Assembly: GCF_946220915.1 (NCBI RefSeq)
Contig: NZ_CAMIHH010000022.1
Coordinates: forward strand, 1-35,666
DNA: 35,666 nucleotides
From: an uncultured Flavobacterium sp.
GTDB lineage: Bacteria > Bacteroidota > Bacteroidia > Flavobacteriales > Flavobacteriaceae
Direction of reading: 5' to 3'
Shown: positions 7,909-15,999 of the stretch, piece after piece
Layout of the letters: every line of letters begins with the position of its first letter
How positions within the stretch are numbered: the first letter of the stretch is position 1
Translations under genes and position numbers: made by a program
The notes under the pieces: generated by a model
What the model was told of the DNA's origin: nothing
Databases searched by the model: none
The model's input: only the letters and a program-made list of their open reading frames with translations

Positions 7909-10900
7909 ATGAAATTCTTTTCGGATAGCAGGGCAGGTAAGATAAATATTAAGATTTTGTCTTGTCTGGCTTTAATGATATCATTATTTTCATGTGCTAC
8001 CTACAAACCCGAATATGGAGTGAATACAGGCCCTTACCCTGTTGGCGATACACTGGATGCCGGCAAGCCTGCCCACCGCTTTTACCTGATAGGCGATGCA
8101 GGATATGCCAATGAACCGCACACGCAGGCCATGCTGGGCATTATTGGCGAAAAACTGGACCAGGAAGGAAAAAATACAACACTTTTTTACTTGGGCGACA
8201 ACATTTACCCCGAGGGCATGGAACCCGATAACGGTTCGCAGGGCCGAAAAGAAGGCGAGGCAAGCCTGGCATCGCAGTTGAAGTTGTCAAAATTATTTCC
8301 GGGGCAAACCCTTTTCATTCCCGGCAACCACGATTGGTATAACGGGTATGAGGGATTGCGGGAGCAGGAAAAATTTGTAAATAAGTATACCGGAAAAAAA
8401 ACATTTCTTCCCGGTAAGGGTTGTGCAATAAAGGATGTTGAGGTAAATGATGACATTACACTCATAACTATAGACAGCCAGTGGTACATTGAGGACTGGG
8501 ATCATTACCCTAACATTAATGACGATTGCGACATAAAAACCCGCGAAGGACTTTTTGATGAGCTGGAGGACCTTCTCAACAAAAACCAGGGCAAGACCAT
8601 CCTGCTGGCCATACACCACCCGCTAATGAGCCACGGTTCGCACGGCGGGCATTACTCCATGAAAAAGCAGCTGTTCCCACTACCGTACAATGTGCCACTC
8701 CCGGTTATAGGCTCATTGCTTAACCTGGCACGCAAGGCATCTGGCTATAGTACGCAGGACATACAAAGCAGGGTATACATTTCGCTGTCCAACAGGATAA
8801 AGACACTAATACAGGATAAGGACAATGTGATCGTAATATCCGGCCACGACCACAACCTGCAATACATCCACCATGATAATGTACACCAGATCATTAGTGG
8901 GGCGGGTTCCAAAGTAGAGGCGGCACGGGCGGTATACCCAGAAGATTTTTCATACGGCGGTACCGGCTATTCGATACTGGATGTTTATGATGACGGTACA
9001 GCCAAAGTTTATTTTTACAGTGTAAAAGAGGGCAAAGAAGAACAGTTGTTTGAAAAGAAGCTGCTCGGGAAAAAGGAGCCGGAACTGAAAGATTATCCAG
9101 ATGCATTTCCGCAAACCGTAAAAGCGTCGGTATACACCCCCGAAATGACACATAAAAGCAGTGCATACCGTTTCTTCTTCGGGAAGCACTACCGCAAATA
9201 CTATAGCGTGCCGGTTGAAGCGCCGGTGGCAAACCTTGATACGCTGTATGGCGGCCTCAAGCCTAAAAAAGCAGGCGGTGGGCACCAGACGCATTCGCTG
9301 AGGCTTGAGGATAAGGAGGGAAGGGAATATGCAATGCGGGGGCTAAAAAAGAGCGCCATAAGGTTTTTACAGGCTGTCGCGTTTAAAGAGCGCTATATGG
9401 GCAACACAATGGAAAATACCTTTGCAGAAAAGTTCCTTATGGATTTTTATACTACATCCCATCCCTATACTCCCTTTATTGTGGGCTACCTGGCAGATAA
9501 AGTGGATGTAGGGCACACTAACCCGAAACTGTTCTATGTGCCTAAGCAAAATGCCCTTGGCGAATACAATAGCGTATTCGGCGATGAACTGTACATGATA
9601 GAGGAGCACGTGCATAAGGAACAGAAAGACACAAAGGGCTTTGGCGAACCCGATGATATCATCGGCACTCCCGATATGCTGCAAAACCTTACCAAAGACC
9701 ACAAATACAGTGTAGACCAGAAAGCATACATACGCGCCAGGCTGTTCGATATGCTGATAGGCGACTGGGACAGGCACACGGACCAATGGAAATGGGGCGA
9801 GTACAAAGAAGATGGCAAGGTAATCTACAAACCCATACCCAAAGACCGCGACCAGGCATTTACAAAATACGACGGGTCGCTATTTTCGATTATCATGAAT
9901 ATCCCGGCACTTCGGCACATGCAGAGTTTTAAAGATGATATCCGCAATGTAAAATGGTTTAACCGCGAACCCTATGCGCTCGACCTTGCAGTGATAACTT
10001 CGGCAACTGAAAAAGACTGGCTGGACGAAGCAGCATACCTGCAGCAGAACCTTACCGATGTGGCCATTGACGAAGCCTTTTCCCGATTGCCGCAGGAAGT
10101 GAGGGATGAAACTATTGATGGAATTAAGAGCAAATTGAAGAGCCGAAAGGGGCATTTAGCAAAATTTGCCCTGGAATACCGGAATGTGCTGCTAAAAACC
10201 GTGCTGGTGGCAGGCACCGACAAAAAGGATAAATTTGTGATTACCCGCATGCCTGCCGGTGAAACCAAAATAGAACTGTATAGCCTTAAAGACGATAGGC
10301 AGACGCTGGTGAAAGAACAGGTTTACAATCGTTCCAAAACAAAAGAAATATGGATATACGGGCTGGACGATGATGATGTTTTTGAAGTAAAAGGGAAACC
10401 TGAAAAGCCGATACTGCTCAGGCTGCTTGGAGGGCAGAACCATGATACATACCGTGTGGAGAATGGGCGAAAGGTAAAGGTATACGATTTTAAAAGCAAG
10501 AAGAATACGTATGAGGCAGACAGCCGCACCGGCATGATAATGAGCGATGATTATGAAACCAACAGCTACGATCGTGAAAAACCGCAATATAATGTAATTG
10601 CAGGATATCCCAGCCTGGGCTTTAACCCGGATGACGGAATAAAGCTTGGAGCCATGATGATCTATACCGTAAACAATTTTAATCGCAGGCCATTTTCGCA
10701 AAGGCATAACCTTAAAGGCAATTATTACTTTGCCACCGATGGCTTTGAACTTACATATGCAGGTAAATACATGAACGCTGCCCTGCGCTGGAACATAGGG
10801 GTCGATGTGGTATATACAAGCCCTAACTTCAGCATAAATTATTTTGGGATGGGCAATGAAACTGAAAACCCGGATAGCAGTCTGACGATGGATTATAACC

Positions 10901-11634
10901 GTGTACGCCTGCAAACCTTTAGTTTCGCGCCGTCATTTTTCAAGGAAACCCGAAATGGCAGCCTTACCCGGTTTGGGGCAGTTTTTGAAACAATTGAAGT
11001 AGACGGGAGCACTAACCGTTATGTAAATGAGCCCGGCGCCATAGCGCCCTACCTGTTTGAGCACCGGCAATATTTTGGTGTGGACGGGAAGTACAGCTTT
11101 GAAAATTATGATAACGCATCCCTTCCCGCACTCGGGATGTTTTTTTATATATCCGCCGGGTGGAAAACCAGCATTGACAATACGAACCGCAATTTTCCGC
11201 ATGCCGGGGGAGCCATAGGCGTGGTGCATAAAATTACGCCCGATGAAAACCTCGTGTTTTCTACAAAAGCAAAAGGCAAAGCTATTTTCAGTAACGGTTT
11301 TGAGTTTTACCAGGCTGCAACGCTGGGTGGGGATTATGACCTGAGGGGTTATCGCAGGGAACGTTTTACAGGCAAAAGGTCGGTATACCAAAGTACCGAC
11401 ATACGGCTTACCCTGGGCAATGTAAAGACGAGCTTTGTGCCTATGAAGTACGGGATATTCGGGGGCTATGATTACGGGCGCATCTGGACATCGGGCGATA
11501 CTTCGAAAAAATGGCACCAAAGCGTAGGAGGCGGCGCATGGCTCAACGGCCTTGATGTGCTCACGGCAAGCGTATTTTATTTTTATGGATCCGATGGTGG
11601 CCGTGTGGCTTTCGGCTTAAATTTTGGCCTTTAA
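7909..11634 (+). CDS. Metallophosphoesterase / kinase-like / Omp85-type barrel fusion lipoprotein
   Basis: This 1241-residue exported protein begins with a lipoprotein-type signal (LMISLFSC, then ATYK). Residues about 55-390 are a calcineurin-like phosphoesterase with all metal motifs: GDAG 62-65, GDN 96-98, GNHD 139-142 and GHDH 312-315. Residues about 455-720 resemble an atypical kinase core: a Lys/Arg-bearing strand (YAMRGLKK, 474-481), a hinge-like LYMIEEHV, D-W-D-R-H at 619-623 and DRDQAF at 646-651. The C-terminal 350 residues are beta-rich with alternating aromatic residues and an LRGYRRERFTG motif at 1145, as in Omp85-type barrels, and end in NFGL. It therefore probably sits in the outer membrane. 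Large phosphoesterase-barrel proteins occur in Bacteroidota, but I know of no assigned substrate. The last 18 bases overlap the convergent lipoprotein gene. Confidence 0.85.
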   Translation: MKFFSDSRAGKINIKILSCLALMISLFSCATYKPEYGVNTGPYPVGDTLDAGKPAHRFYLIGDAGYANEPHTQAMLGIIGEKLDQEGKNTTLFYLGDNIYPEGMEPDNGSQGRKEGEASLASQLKLSKLFPGQTLFIPGNHDWYNGYEGLREQEKFVNKYTGKKTFLPGKGCAIKDVEVNDDITLITIDSQWYIEDWDHYPNINDDCDIKTREGLFDELEDLLNKNQGKTILLAIHHPLMSHGSHGGHYSMKKQLFPLPYNVPLPVIGSLLNLARKASGYSTQDIQSRVYISLSNRIKTLIQDKDNVIVISGHDHNLQYIHHDNVHQIISGAGSKVEAARAVYPEDFSYGGTGYSILDVYDDGTAKVYFYSVKEGKEEQLFEKKLLGKKEPELKDYPDAFPQTVKASVYTPEMTHKSSAYRFFFGKHYRKYYSVPVEAPVANLDTLYGGLKPKKAGGGHQTHSLRLEDKEGREYAMRGLKKSAIRFLQAVAFKERYMGNTMENTFAEKFLMDFYTTSHPYTPFIVGYLADKVDVGHTNPKLFYVPKQNALGEYNSVFGDELYMIEEHVHKEQKDTKGFGEPDDIIGTPDMLQNLTKDHKYSVDQKAYIRARLFDMLIGDWDRHTDQWKWGEYKEDGKVIYKPIPKDRDQAFTKYDGSLFSIIMNIPALRHMQSFKDDIRNVKWFNREPYALDLAVITSATEKDWLDEAAYLQQNLTDVAIDEAFSRLPQEVRDETIDGIKSKLKSRKGHLAKFALEYRNVLLKTVLVAGTDKKDKFVITRMPAGETKIELYSLKDDRQTLVKEQVYNRSKTKEIWIYGLDDDDVFEVKGKPEKPILLRLLGGQNHDTYRVENGRKVKVYDFKSKKNTYEADSRTGMIMSDDYETNSYDREKPQYNVIAGYPSLGFNPDDGIKLGAMMIYTVNNFNRRPFSQRHNLKGNYYFATDGFELTYAGKYMNAALRWNIGVDVVYTSPNFSINYFGMGNETENPDSSLTMDYNRVRLQTFSFAPSFFKETRNGSLTRFGAVFETIEVDGSTNRYVNEPGAIAPYLFEHRQYFGVDGKYSFENYDNASLPALGMFFYISAGWKTSIDNTNRNFPHAGGAIGVVHKITPDENLVFSTKAKGKAIFSNGFEFYQAATLGGDYDLRGYRRERFTGKRSVYQSTDIRLTLGNVKTSFVPMKYGIFGGYDYGRIWTSGDTSKKWHQSVGGGAWLNGLDVLTASVFYFYGSDGGRVAFGLNFGL

Positions 11635-12477
11635 GTCCTCCAGGCTGATTTCGTAAAGCCGTCCGCCGGCATGTTTGTCTTTTTCATCCGCTATCAGGAT
11701 CGTTCCGTCCTTAAAGGTAATGCCTTCTTTTTGGGTAATAAAACCCAGCTCAACAGGACTTAATTCATACTTACCCTCCGAAAATCCGGGCATGAGCCAC
11801 AGCTTATCACCCGAAAGCAGGACAACGGTTTTTCCGTCAGGGCTTATGTCGGCGCCGGTTATTGCGCATTTGTTGTAATTGCCACAGGTGGTAAGGGTTG
11901 CCAGTAATTTAGCTTCATATTTGCCGGGCTTGTTGGGTATGCTGTACACATTGAAACTGCCGTCGAATCCCTTGCTCCTGTTTTTGCTAAAAAGGTAAAA
12001 AGAGCCTTTAAGTTCAACGAAGGCCTCGGCATCATAAAACATTTCCGATTTTTTTGGCGGAAATTCCTTTTGCTGCGGGTAGTAAAACTCTGTAGAAGAT
12101 ACAATGCTGTCATACTTGCCTGCATTTAGCCTGTATATGGCCAGGTTGCGGCGCTTATTGCCATTATTGCCAAAATCGCCTATGTAAATGTTCCCTTCCC
12201 TGTCAGCCGCTAAATCTTCCCAATCGTTGTTCTTTGCATTCTTAATTTCAAATTCATCCAGGATAGCGCCTTTTTCATCAATGCTGTAAATCTTATTTTT
12301 ATTGCCGCTGTCTTCCAGCGCCCAGAGTCCGCTGCCAGGTACATATTGCAGCCCTGAAACTTCCTCAAGGTCAAGTTTCCCCTTTTCCGTCATGAAATCC
12401 GGAAGGTCATTGCATGAAGAAGCGACGGCTAAAAAAAGTATGCCATACAAAATGGTAAGATTTTTCATAACGTTCAT
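11617..12477 (-). CDS. Beta-propeller-like lipoprotein (SdiA-regulated / phytase-esterase-like)
   Basis: The 286-residue product has a lipoprotein signal ending in ASSC (Cys 22 from the first Met). The rest consists of repeated strand-turn units such as GLWALEDSGNKNKIYSID, DWEDLAADREGNIYIGDFG and ADISPDGKTVVLLSGDKLWL. This pattern is typical of beta-propellers in the SdiA-regulated and esterase-like-phytase groups. The acidic DWEDLA and GDFGNN loops are common in that group and may bind calcium. The true start may be the fourth codon (12468): a TAATTTTA box at 12483-12490 on this strand would put transcription start close to 12477. It shares 18 bases at its 3' end with the convergent phosphoesterase-barrel gene. 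No enzymatic function can be assigned from sequence alone. Confidence 0.75.
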   Translation of the reverse strand: MNVMKNLTILYGILFLAVASSCNDLPDFMTEKGKLDLEEVSGLQYVPGSGLWALEDSGNKNKIYSIDEKGAILDEFEIKNAKNNDWEDLAADREGNIYIGDFGNNGNKRRNLAIYRLNAGKYDSIVSSTEFYYPQQKEFPPKKSEMFYDAEAFVELKGSFYLFSKNRSKGFDGSFNVYSIPNKPGKYEAKLLATLTTCGNYNKCAITGADISPDGKTVVLLSGDKLWLMPGFSEGKYELSPVELGFITQKEGITFKDGTILIADEKDKHAGGRLYEISLEDLKAKI

Positions 12478-12533
12478 TTTTGTAAAATTACAAACCCATC
12501 TTTGGTATGCCTATTTTTTTGGCGATTATTTAA

Positions 12534-12564
12534 ATAAAAAACCACCGGCAATGCACCGGTGGTT
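12534..12564 (-). terminator. Rho-independent terminator for the minus-strand lipoprotein gene
   Basis: Perfect nine-base arms (AACCACCGG at 12540-12548 and CCGGTGGTT at 12556-12564) flank a seven-base loop. Read on the minus strand the hairpin is followed by a T run, so it serves the gene ending at 12598. Confidence 0.85.
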
Positions 12565-12597
12565 CTTTCCACTATTAAAAAAATCAAAGTTTATGTT

Positions 12598-13095
12598 CTA
12601 GATCAGCGGGGCTTCGTACCACTCAGATGTTGTTGTGCATGGCCCTTTTCCTTTAATGGAAGTTGTCCCATCTACAACCACTCTCCATCTGTAGCACGGA
12701 AAGTTGGGCAGCGATTGCAATGCGATCCTGATACCAAGCTGTGTAGTTGGCGCTTTGGTAGCATATGGCGCTTTGAACTGCACGATAGTTCCAGTCCCGC
12801 TATTTACGTCTTCGCAGTCAGATATAGCCTGTATTTCGATCCTGGTCCTGTAGGTAGCGTTGGCCGATACTCCCGCAAAATGTCCGGTAAAAACAAAAAC
12901 CGGGTTATTGATCCCCTGGCTGAGGTCGGCAGTTACCGATCCTGTAACAGCATCAAGGCAGGCCGGATTTACTGCATTTGTAACGGCATATGCCGATTTC
13001 GCAAGATTATTTTCCTGTGCAATTTCAAGTGCACTGTCGTCAGTTGAACATGATGCAAAAAATGCAAGAACGGGCAGGAGCAAAAGCTTTTTCAT
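12598..13095 (-). CDS. Small lipoprotein, function unknown
   Basis: The 165-residue product has a typical Bacteroidota lipoprotein start (FFASCSTDDS, lipid-modified Cys at residue 16). The mature part has four further cysteines (in PACLDA, SDCED, FPCYRW and GPCTT), which could form two disulphides in the periplasm or at the surface. The sequence is Thr/Ser/Ala-rich with strand-like segments (YRTRIEIQAI, CYRWRVVVDG) that suggest a small beta-sandwich. I do not recognise a family. It is framed by its own TAAGTTTG promoter box and a strong terminator, so it appears to be a single-gene unit. It lies divergent from the DUF892 operon. Confidence 0.7.
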   Translation of the reverse strand: MKKLLLLPVLAFFASCSTDDSALEIAQENNLAKSAYAVTNAVNPACLDAVTGSVTADLSQGINNPVFVFTGHFAGVSANATYRTRIEIQAISDCEDVNSGTGTIVQFKAPYATKAPTTQLGIRIALQSLPNFPCYRWRVVVDGTTSIKGKGPCTTTSEWYEAPLI

Positions 13096-13140
13096 AAGTG
13101 GTAGATTATGATAATTGTATTATAGATGTTTTTGATGGCG

Positions 13141-13148
13141 CAAACTTA
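13141..13148 (-). promoter_or_regulatory. Candidate -7 box for the small lipoprotein gene
   Basis: Read on the minus strand, TAAGTTTG matches TAnnTTTG exactly and lies 45 bases upstream of the start codon at 13095. No clear TTTG is seen at -33 (TTTT at the expected place). Confidence 0.45.
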
Positions 13149-13283
13149 TCATGGCTTTTTACCATTAAAAAATTAATTGGCGTAAAAACGTTTAAATGAT
13201 ATTTTTTGCCGATGAGTTACACAAAAACCCTTAACTGAAAGGCTGTTAATCCTGCGTTAATGTTACTGTCATTGCATTATTAG

Positions 13284-13844
13284 ATGACTAACTTTATAAA
13301 AATTAAAGCCTGGAAAATGATAGCAACGGTAGCTAAGGGACATAGTGAAGCGCGCGAATTGAGGGGCTTGTTTGAAAGACAGCTGAAGCAGCTTTATTGG
13401 GCCGAAGGGGCAATGGTAGAAATGCTGGGAGGTATAATTGACAGCGCAACCTCGAAGGACCTGGTAGCGCAACTGGAGGACCAACGGTATGTGACCAGCA
13501 GGCATATCGGCCGCATCGAAGACATTTTCAGGGCAATAGGATTAAGTGCGGAAGCAGAGGAGTATGATGCCGTGCAATGCCTTTTAAAGGAAGCATTGGC
13601 ATTCATAGAATGTTCAAAGCCGGGCGTAGTGCGTGATGCAGGCCTGATCGGCATACTGCAAAAGATCAAGCATTACGAAATTGCCTGTTACGGCACCATG
13701 AGGGCTTATGCGATAGCGCTGAGGGAGGAAGACGTTGTGCTGTTGCTTGAGGAAACCCTTAATGAAGAGAAAGGAGCAGACCTTTTGTTATCGTCTATTG
13801 CCGAGTCGCATATCAATATAGAAGCAGCTGACAAAGAAATTTAA
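13284..13844 (+). CDS. DUF892 (YciE/YciF-like) ferritin-like protein
   Basis: The 186-residue all-helical protein matches the DUF892 family (YciE/YciF type). It shows the ELRGLFERQLKQLYWAEGAMVEML opening helix and the later KIKHYEIACYGTMRAYA and LLEETLNEEKGADLLLSSIAE helices, whose Glu and His residues build a ferritin-like di-metal site. Family members are induced by osmotic or general stress; their reaction is not firmly known. The start may be the second Met (13317, residue 12), since family domains normally begin close to there and neither start has a clear ribosome binding site. An SDR gene follows after 12 bases, and then a small hydrophilic protein gene; the three look like one operon ending at the terminator near 15060. 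Confidence 0.85.
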   Translation: MTNFIKIKAWKMIATVAKGHSEARELRGLFERQLKQLYWAEGAMVEMLGGIIDSATSKDLVAQLEDQRYVTSRHIGRIEDIFRAIGLSAEAEEYDAVQCLLKEALAFIECSKPGVVRDAGLIGILQKIKHYEIACYGTMRAYAIALREEDVVLLLEETLNEEKGADLLLSSIAESHINIEAADKEI

Positions 13845-13856
13845 AAAACCATAATA

Positions 13857-14711
13857 ATGGATAAACCAACATCATTTCCGGAACAGGAACAAAGCCAGCC
13901 GGGCGATGAGCATAAAATGATGCCTGAGCCTGAAGTGATAAGGAAAGATTACCGGGGCAACGATAAGCTAAAAGGCAAAATCGCATTGGTAACAGGGGGC
14001 GACAGTGGCATAGGGAGGAGTGCGGCAGTGCACTTTGCGCATGAGGGTGCCGACGTGGCGATTATCTACTATGACGAACACCGGGATGCTGAAGAAACAA
14101 AGAAAATGGTAGAGCAGCAGGGCCGCAGGTGCATTTTGATAGCGGGCGATCTTAAGGACGAATCGTTTTGCAGGGAGGCTGTAAATACAGCGGTGCAGCA
14201 ACTGGGCGGCCTCAACATACTGGTAAACAATGCTGCGGTACAGTTTCCACAAAAAGAGTTTAAGGACATAACAGGGGAACAGGTGCGCGAAACATTTGAA
14301 ACAAACATTTATCCTTTCTTTTACATGACCCGCGAGGCCATTAAGCATTTGAAAAAAGGGGACAGCATAATCAACACAACATCGGTAACTGCCTATCGGG
14401 GCAGCGAGCACCTGATTGATTACAGTAGTACAAAAGGCGCGATCGTCACTTTTACGCGCTCTGCATCGGCAATGCTGGCAGAGAAGGGCATCAGGGTAAA
14501 CGGCATTGCCCCAGGCCCGATATGGACACCGCTCATACCCGCAAGCTTTGAGCCGGACGAGGTGGCAAAATTTGGGCAGGACACGCCCATGAAACGTGCC
14601 GGGCAGCCAAGCGAGGTAGGGCCTGCCTATGTATTCCTTGCCAGCAGGGATGCTTCCTACATAACCGGGCAGGTAATCCATATAAACGGCGGTGAGATGA
14701 CGGGAGGTTAA
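13857..14711 (+). CDS. SDR-family oxidoreductase (YhdF/YghA-like stress type)
   Basis: This 284-residue cytoplasmic short-chain dehydrogenase has a hydrophilic N-terminal tail (1-35) typical of the general-stress SDR subgroup. The NAD(P)-binding TGGDSGIG is at 46-53, NNAA at 124-127, catalytic Ser near 176, Tyr 189 and Lys 193 (YSSTK), and VNGIAPGPIWTP at about 214-225. The extended tail and this motif set resemble B. subtilis YhdF and E. coli YghA. The substrate is unknown. Its position directly after a DUF892 gene supports a stress role. The start is fixed by the short 12-base spacing and the Met that opens the conserved tail. A long antisense open frame over this gene is a shadow. Confidence 0.92.
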   Translation: MDKPTSFPEQEQSQPGDEHKMMPEPEVIRKDYRGNDKLKGKIALVTGGDSGIGRSAAVHFAHEGADVAIIYYDEHRDAEETKKMVEQQGRRCILIAGDLKDESFCREAVNTAVQQLGGLNILVNNAAVQFPQKEFKDITGEQVRETFETNIYPFFYMTREAIKHLKKGDSIINTTSVTAYRGSEHLIDYSSTKGAIVTFTRSASAMLAEKGIRVNGIAPGPIWTPLIPASFEPDEVAKFGQDTPMKRAGQPSEVGPAYVFLASRDASYITGQVIHINGGEMTGG

Positions 14712-14737
14712 ATTATAAAATTTTAAACAGCAATATC

Positions 14738-15046
14738 ATGGAAAATAATGTAAACGAGGGCACTGGTAATTACCAGGGAAGCCAGCAGGGCAGGGAACTG
14801 AATAACAATGACAGCAGGCTCGAAGAGATAAAGAACCTTAAACCGGACCCAACCCTGCCTTATGATGATCCCGCAGTTGTCAATCCCCAAGAATTGGCAA
14901 CATTTCCTAAAAAATCGGAGATCATGGATGCAGCCGATGTGGATGCGGAAAATGAGTTTGGCCTGGTAAACCGGAGGTCGCCGGTAAGGGAAGGGCGGAA
15001 TATAGTACGGACCGACAATGATCCAAACAATGACGGATTTATGTAA
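14738..15046 (+). CDS. Small hydrophilic protein with DDPAxxNPxELATFPK/GFM motif, copy 1
   Basis: The 102-residue product is acidic, Asn-rich and without signal peptide or membrane segment, so it is probably cytoplasmic and disordered. Its second half shares a patterned motif with the gene at 15153: PYDDPAVVNPQELATFPK, then RRSPVREGRNIVRTDNDP, ending in GFM. I do not know a named family for it. It begins 26 bases after the SDR gene with no terminator between them, so it is probably the last gene of the DUF892-SDR operon. The terminator at 15051 begins four bases after its stop. A stress-protectant or protein-binding role is only inference from context. Confidence 0.75.
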   Translation: MENNVNEGTGNYQGSQQGRELNNNDSRLEEIKNLKPDPTLPYDDPAVVNPQELATFPKKSEIMDAADVDAENEFGLVNRRSPVREGRNIVRTDNDPNNDGFM

Positions 15047-15050
15047 AAAC

Positions 15051-15070
15051 AGGGCTTCGGCCCTTTTTTT
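15051..15070 (+). terminator. Rho-independent terminator with UUCG loop
   Basis: AGGGC-TTCG-GCCCT (15051-15064) is followed by a run of T to 15070. It ends the presumed DUF892-SDR-small protein operon. Confidence 0.85.
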
Positions 15071-15152
15071 ATGCTCGTCGTCGATTTAACAGGGAGTAAT
15101 GTTAAGAATGGATTAAAAAATCGTATCTTTATGCATCTACAAGTCAAACGAT

Positions 15153-15425
15153 ATGATAATTCAATCAAACGACCGCCAGGATCAGGAGGATCAGGGCGGA
15201 CACATGGACAACCGGCATGTCAATGATTATTCGATGATGCCCTATGACGACCCTGCGATCATCAACCCCGATGAGCTTGCCACCTTCCCAAAAACGGCCA
15301 CATCCGGAGCTTACCATCAGTATCACGACCATGAGCTGCATGAAATAACCAGGCGTACCCCAGTAAGGGACGGAAGGAACATTACACGTACAGATAACCA
15401 TCCTGACAGGAATGGATTTATGTAA
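15153..15425 (+). CDS. Small hydrophilic protein with DDPAxxNPxELATFPK/GFM motif, copy 2
   Basis: This 90-residue protein is a paralogue of the preceding one. Shared positions include PYDDPAIINPDELATFPK, RRTPVRDGRNITRTDN and the terminal GFM. The N-terminal halves differ: this copy is rich in Gln, Asp and His (HQYHDHELHE), which could bind metal. It is separated from copy 1 by a terminator and has its own near-consensus -7 sequence, TATCTTTA at 15124-15131, 21 bases upstream of the ATG. The two copies may therefore be expressed separately. No signal peptide is present. Coding is supported by amino-acid conservation between the copies despite different codons. Confidence 0.75.
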   Translation: MIIQSNDRQDQEDQGGHMDNRHVNDYSMMPYDDPAIINPDELATFPKTATSGAYHQYHDHELHEITRRTPVRDGRNITRTDNHPDRNGFM

Positions 15426-15448
15426 AGCGTCAACCGCATAAAACAAAA

Positions 15449-15472
15449 AAAAGCTGCATGATTGCAGCTTTT
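15449..15472. terminator. Bidirectional terminator between convergent genes
   Basis: Ten-base arms AAAAGCTGCA (15449-15458) and TGCAGCTTTT (15463-15472) enclose a TGAT loop. The minus-strand reading has the longer T tract; the plus strand has a short one. Confidence 0.8.
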
Positions 15473-15493
15473 CATATTAAGAAGGGTCATTTG

Positions 15494-15775
15494 TTACTGT
15501 TCTTTTTTTGGCTGGGCTTTTTGTTCGCTTGCAGCAATTGCCGGGTTTTTTACTTCAGCTGTTACAGTTTCGTCTTTTCGTTCGGTGTTGGGCCTGGCTT
15601 CCGAAACTCCTGTTTTATTCTCCAGCGGCTGTTCTTTGATCTCAGTCTGCTCCACTGCTGGCTTTTCGTATTTTACCACCTCATAGATTGTAGGGTCAGG
15701 CTGTTTCGCGTAGGATTGTGCTGATACTGCTGCTACACTAAATAGTGCAATTAGGGATAAGATGCTCTTTTTCAT
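15494..15775 (-). CDS. Small secreted Glu/Lys-rich protein, function unknown
   Basis: The 93-residue product has a signal peptide (MKKSILSLIALFSVAAVSAQ, cleavage near residue 19). The mature part is about 70 residues of low complexity, rich in Glu, Lys, Pro and Thr, and is probably disordered in the periplasm. No cysteine or recognisable domain is present. It is convergent with the copy 2 small protein and shares the terminator at 15449. A TAATTTTA sequence on the minus strand about 30 bases upstream could be its -7 box. I cannot assign a function. Confidence 0.65.
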   Translation of the reverse strand: MKKSILSLIALFSVAAVSAQSYAKQPDPTIYEVVKYEKPAVEQTEIKEQPLENKTGVSEARPNTERKDETVTAEVKNPAIAASEQKAQPKKEQ

Positions 15776-15841
15776 GATTTCCGGATTTTTGTGTTTCTAT
15801 ATAGTAAAATTACTTCATCAGGAACGGTTATATCACAAGAT

Positions 15842-15937
15842 TTGGTTAACGTTAACGCCTAAACTTTTCGTAAAAACAAGCGTTTTTTAAGATCGTTTTT
15901 CCTTAAGGTTTTTAACGTTTGCCAATAGGTTAACCAA
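15842..15937. repeat. Inverted repeat TTGGTTAAC / GTTAACCAA in the intergenic region
   Basis: TTGGTTAAC at 15842-15850 is mirrored by GTTAACCAA at 15929-15937, 78 bases apart. The left arm runs into GTTAACGTTAACGC, which is itself partly palindromic, and GCGTTAA follows the right arm. The 212-base gap between divergent genes holds nothing else that I can identify apart from near-consensus -7 boxes. It could be operator-like, but this is unproven. Confidence 0.35.
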
Positions 15938-15999
15938 GCGTTAATGTCCAATATGCGCAACAGGAGTTTTATTAACTTTAAGGGATAATGTGCATTAAT

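Noticed and set aside
10192..10914. Open frame of 240 codons on the minus strand inside the phosphoesterase-barrel gene
   Set aside because: Antisense to a continuous multi-domain coding frame; residue content is rich in His, Ile and Val as expected from reverse reading. No start context.
13968..14681. Open frame of 237 codons on the minus strand opposite the SDR gene
   Set aside because: The SDR frame has all catalytic motifs; the antisense frame has Cys/Tyr/Arg-rich content without any known pattern.
15842..15937. Attachment site or insertion-sequence end (GTTAAC inverted repeat)
   Set aside because: No transposase, integrase or target duplication is present; the repeats are short and AT-rich.
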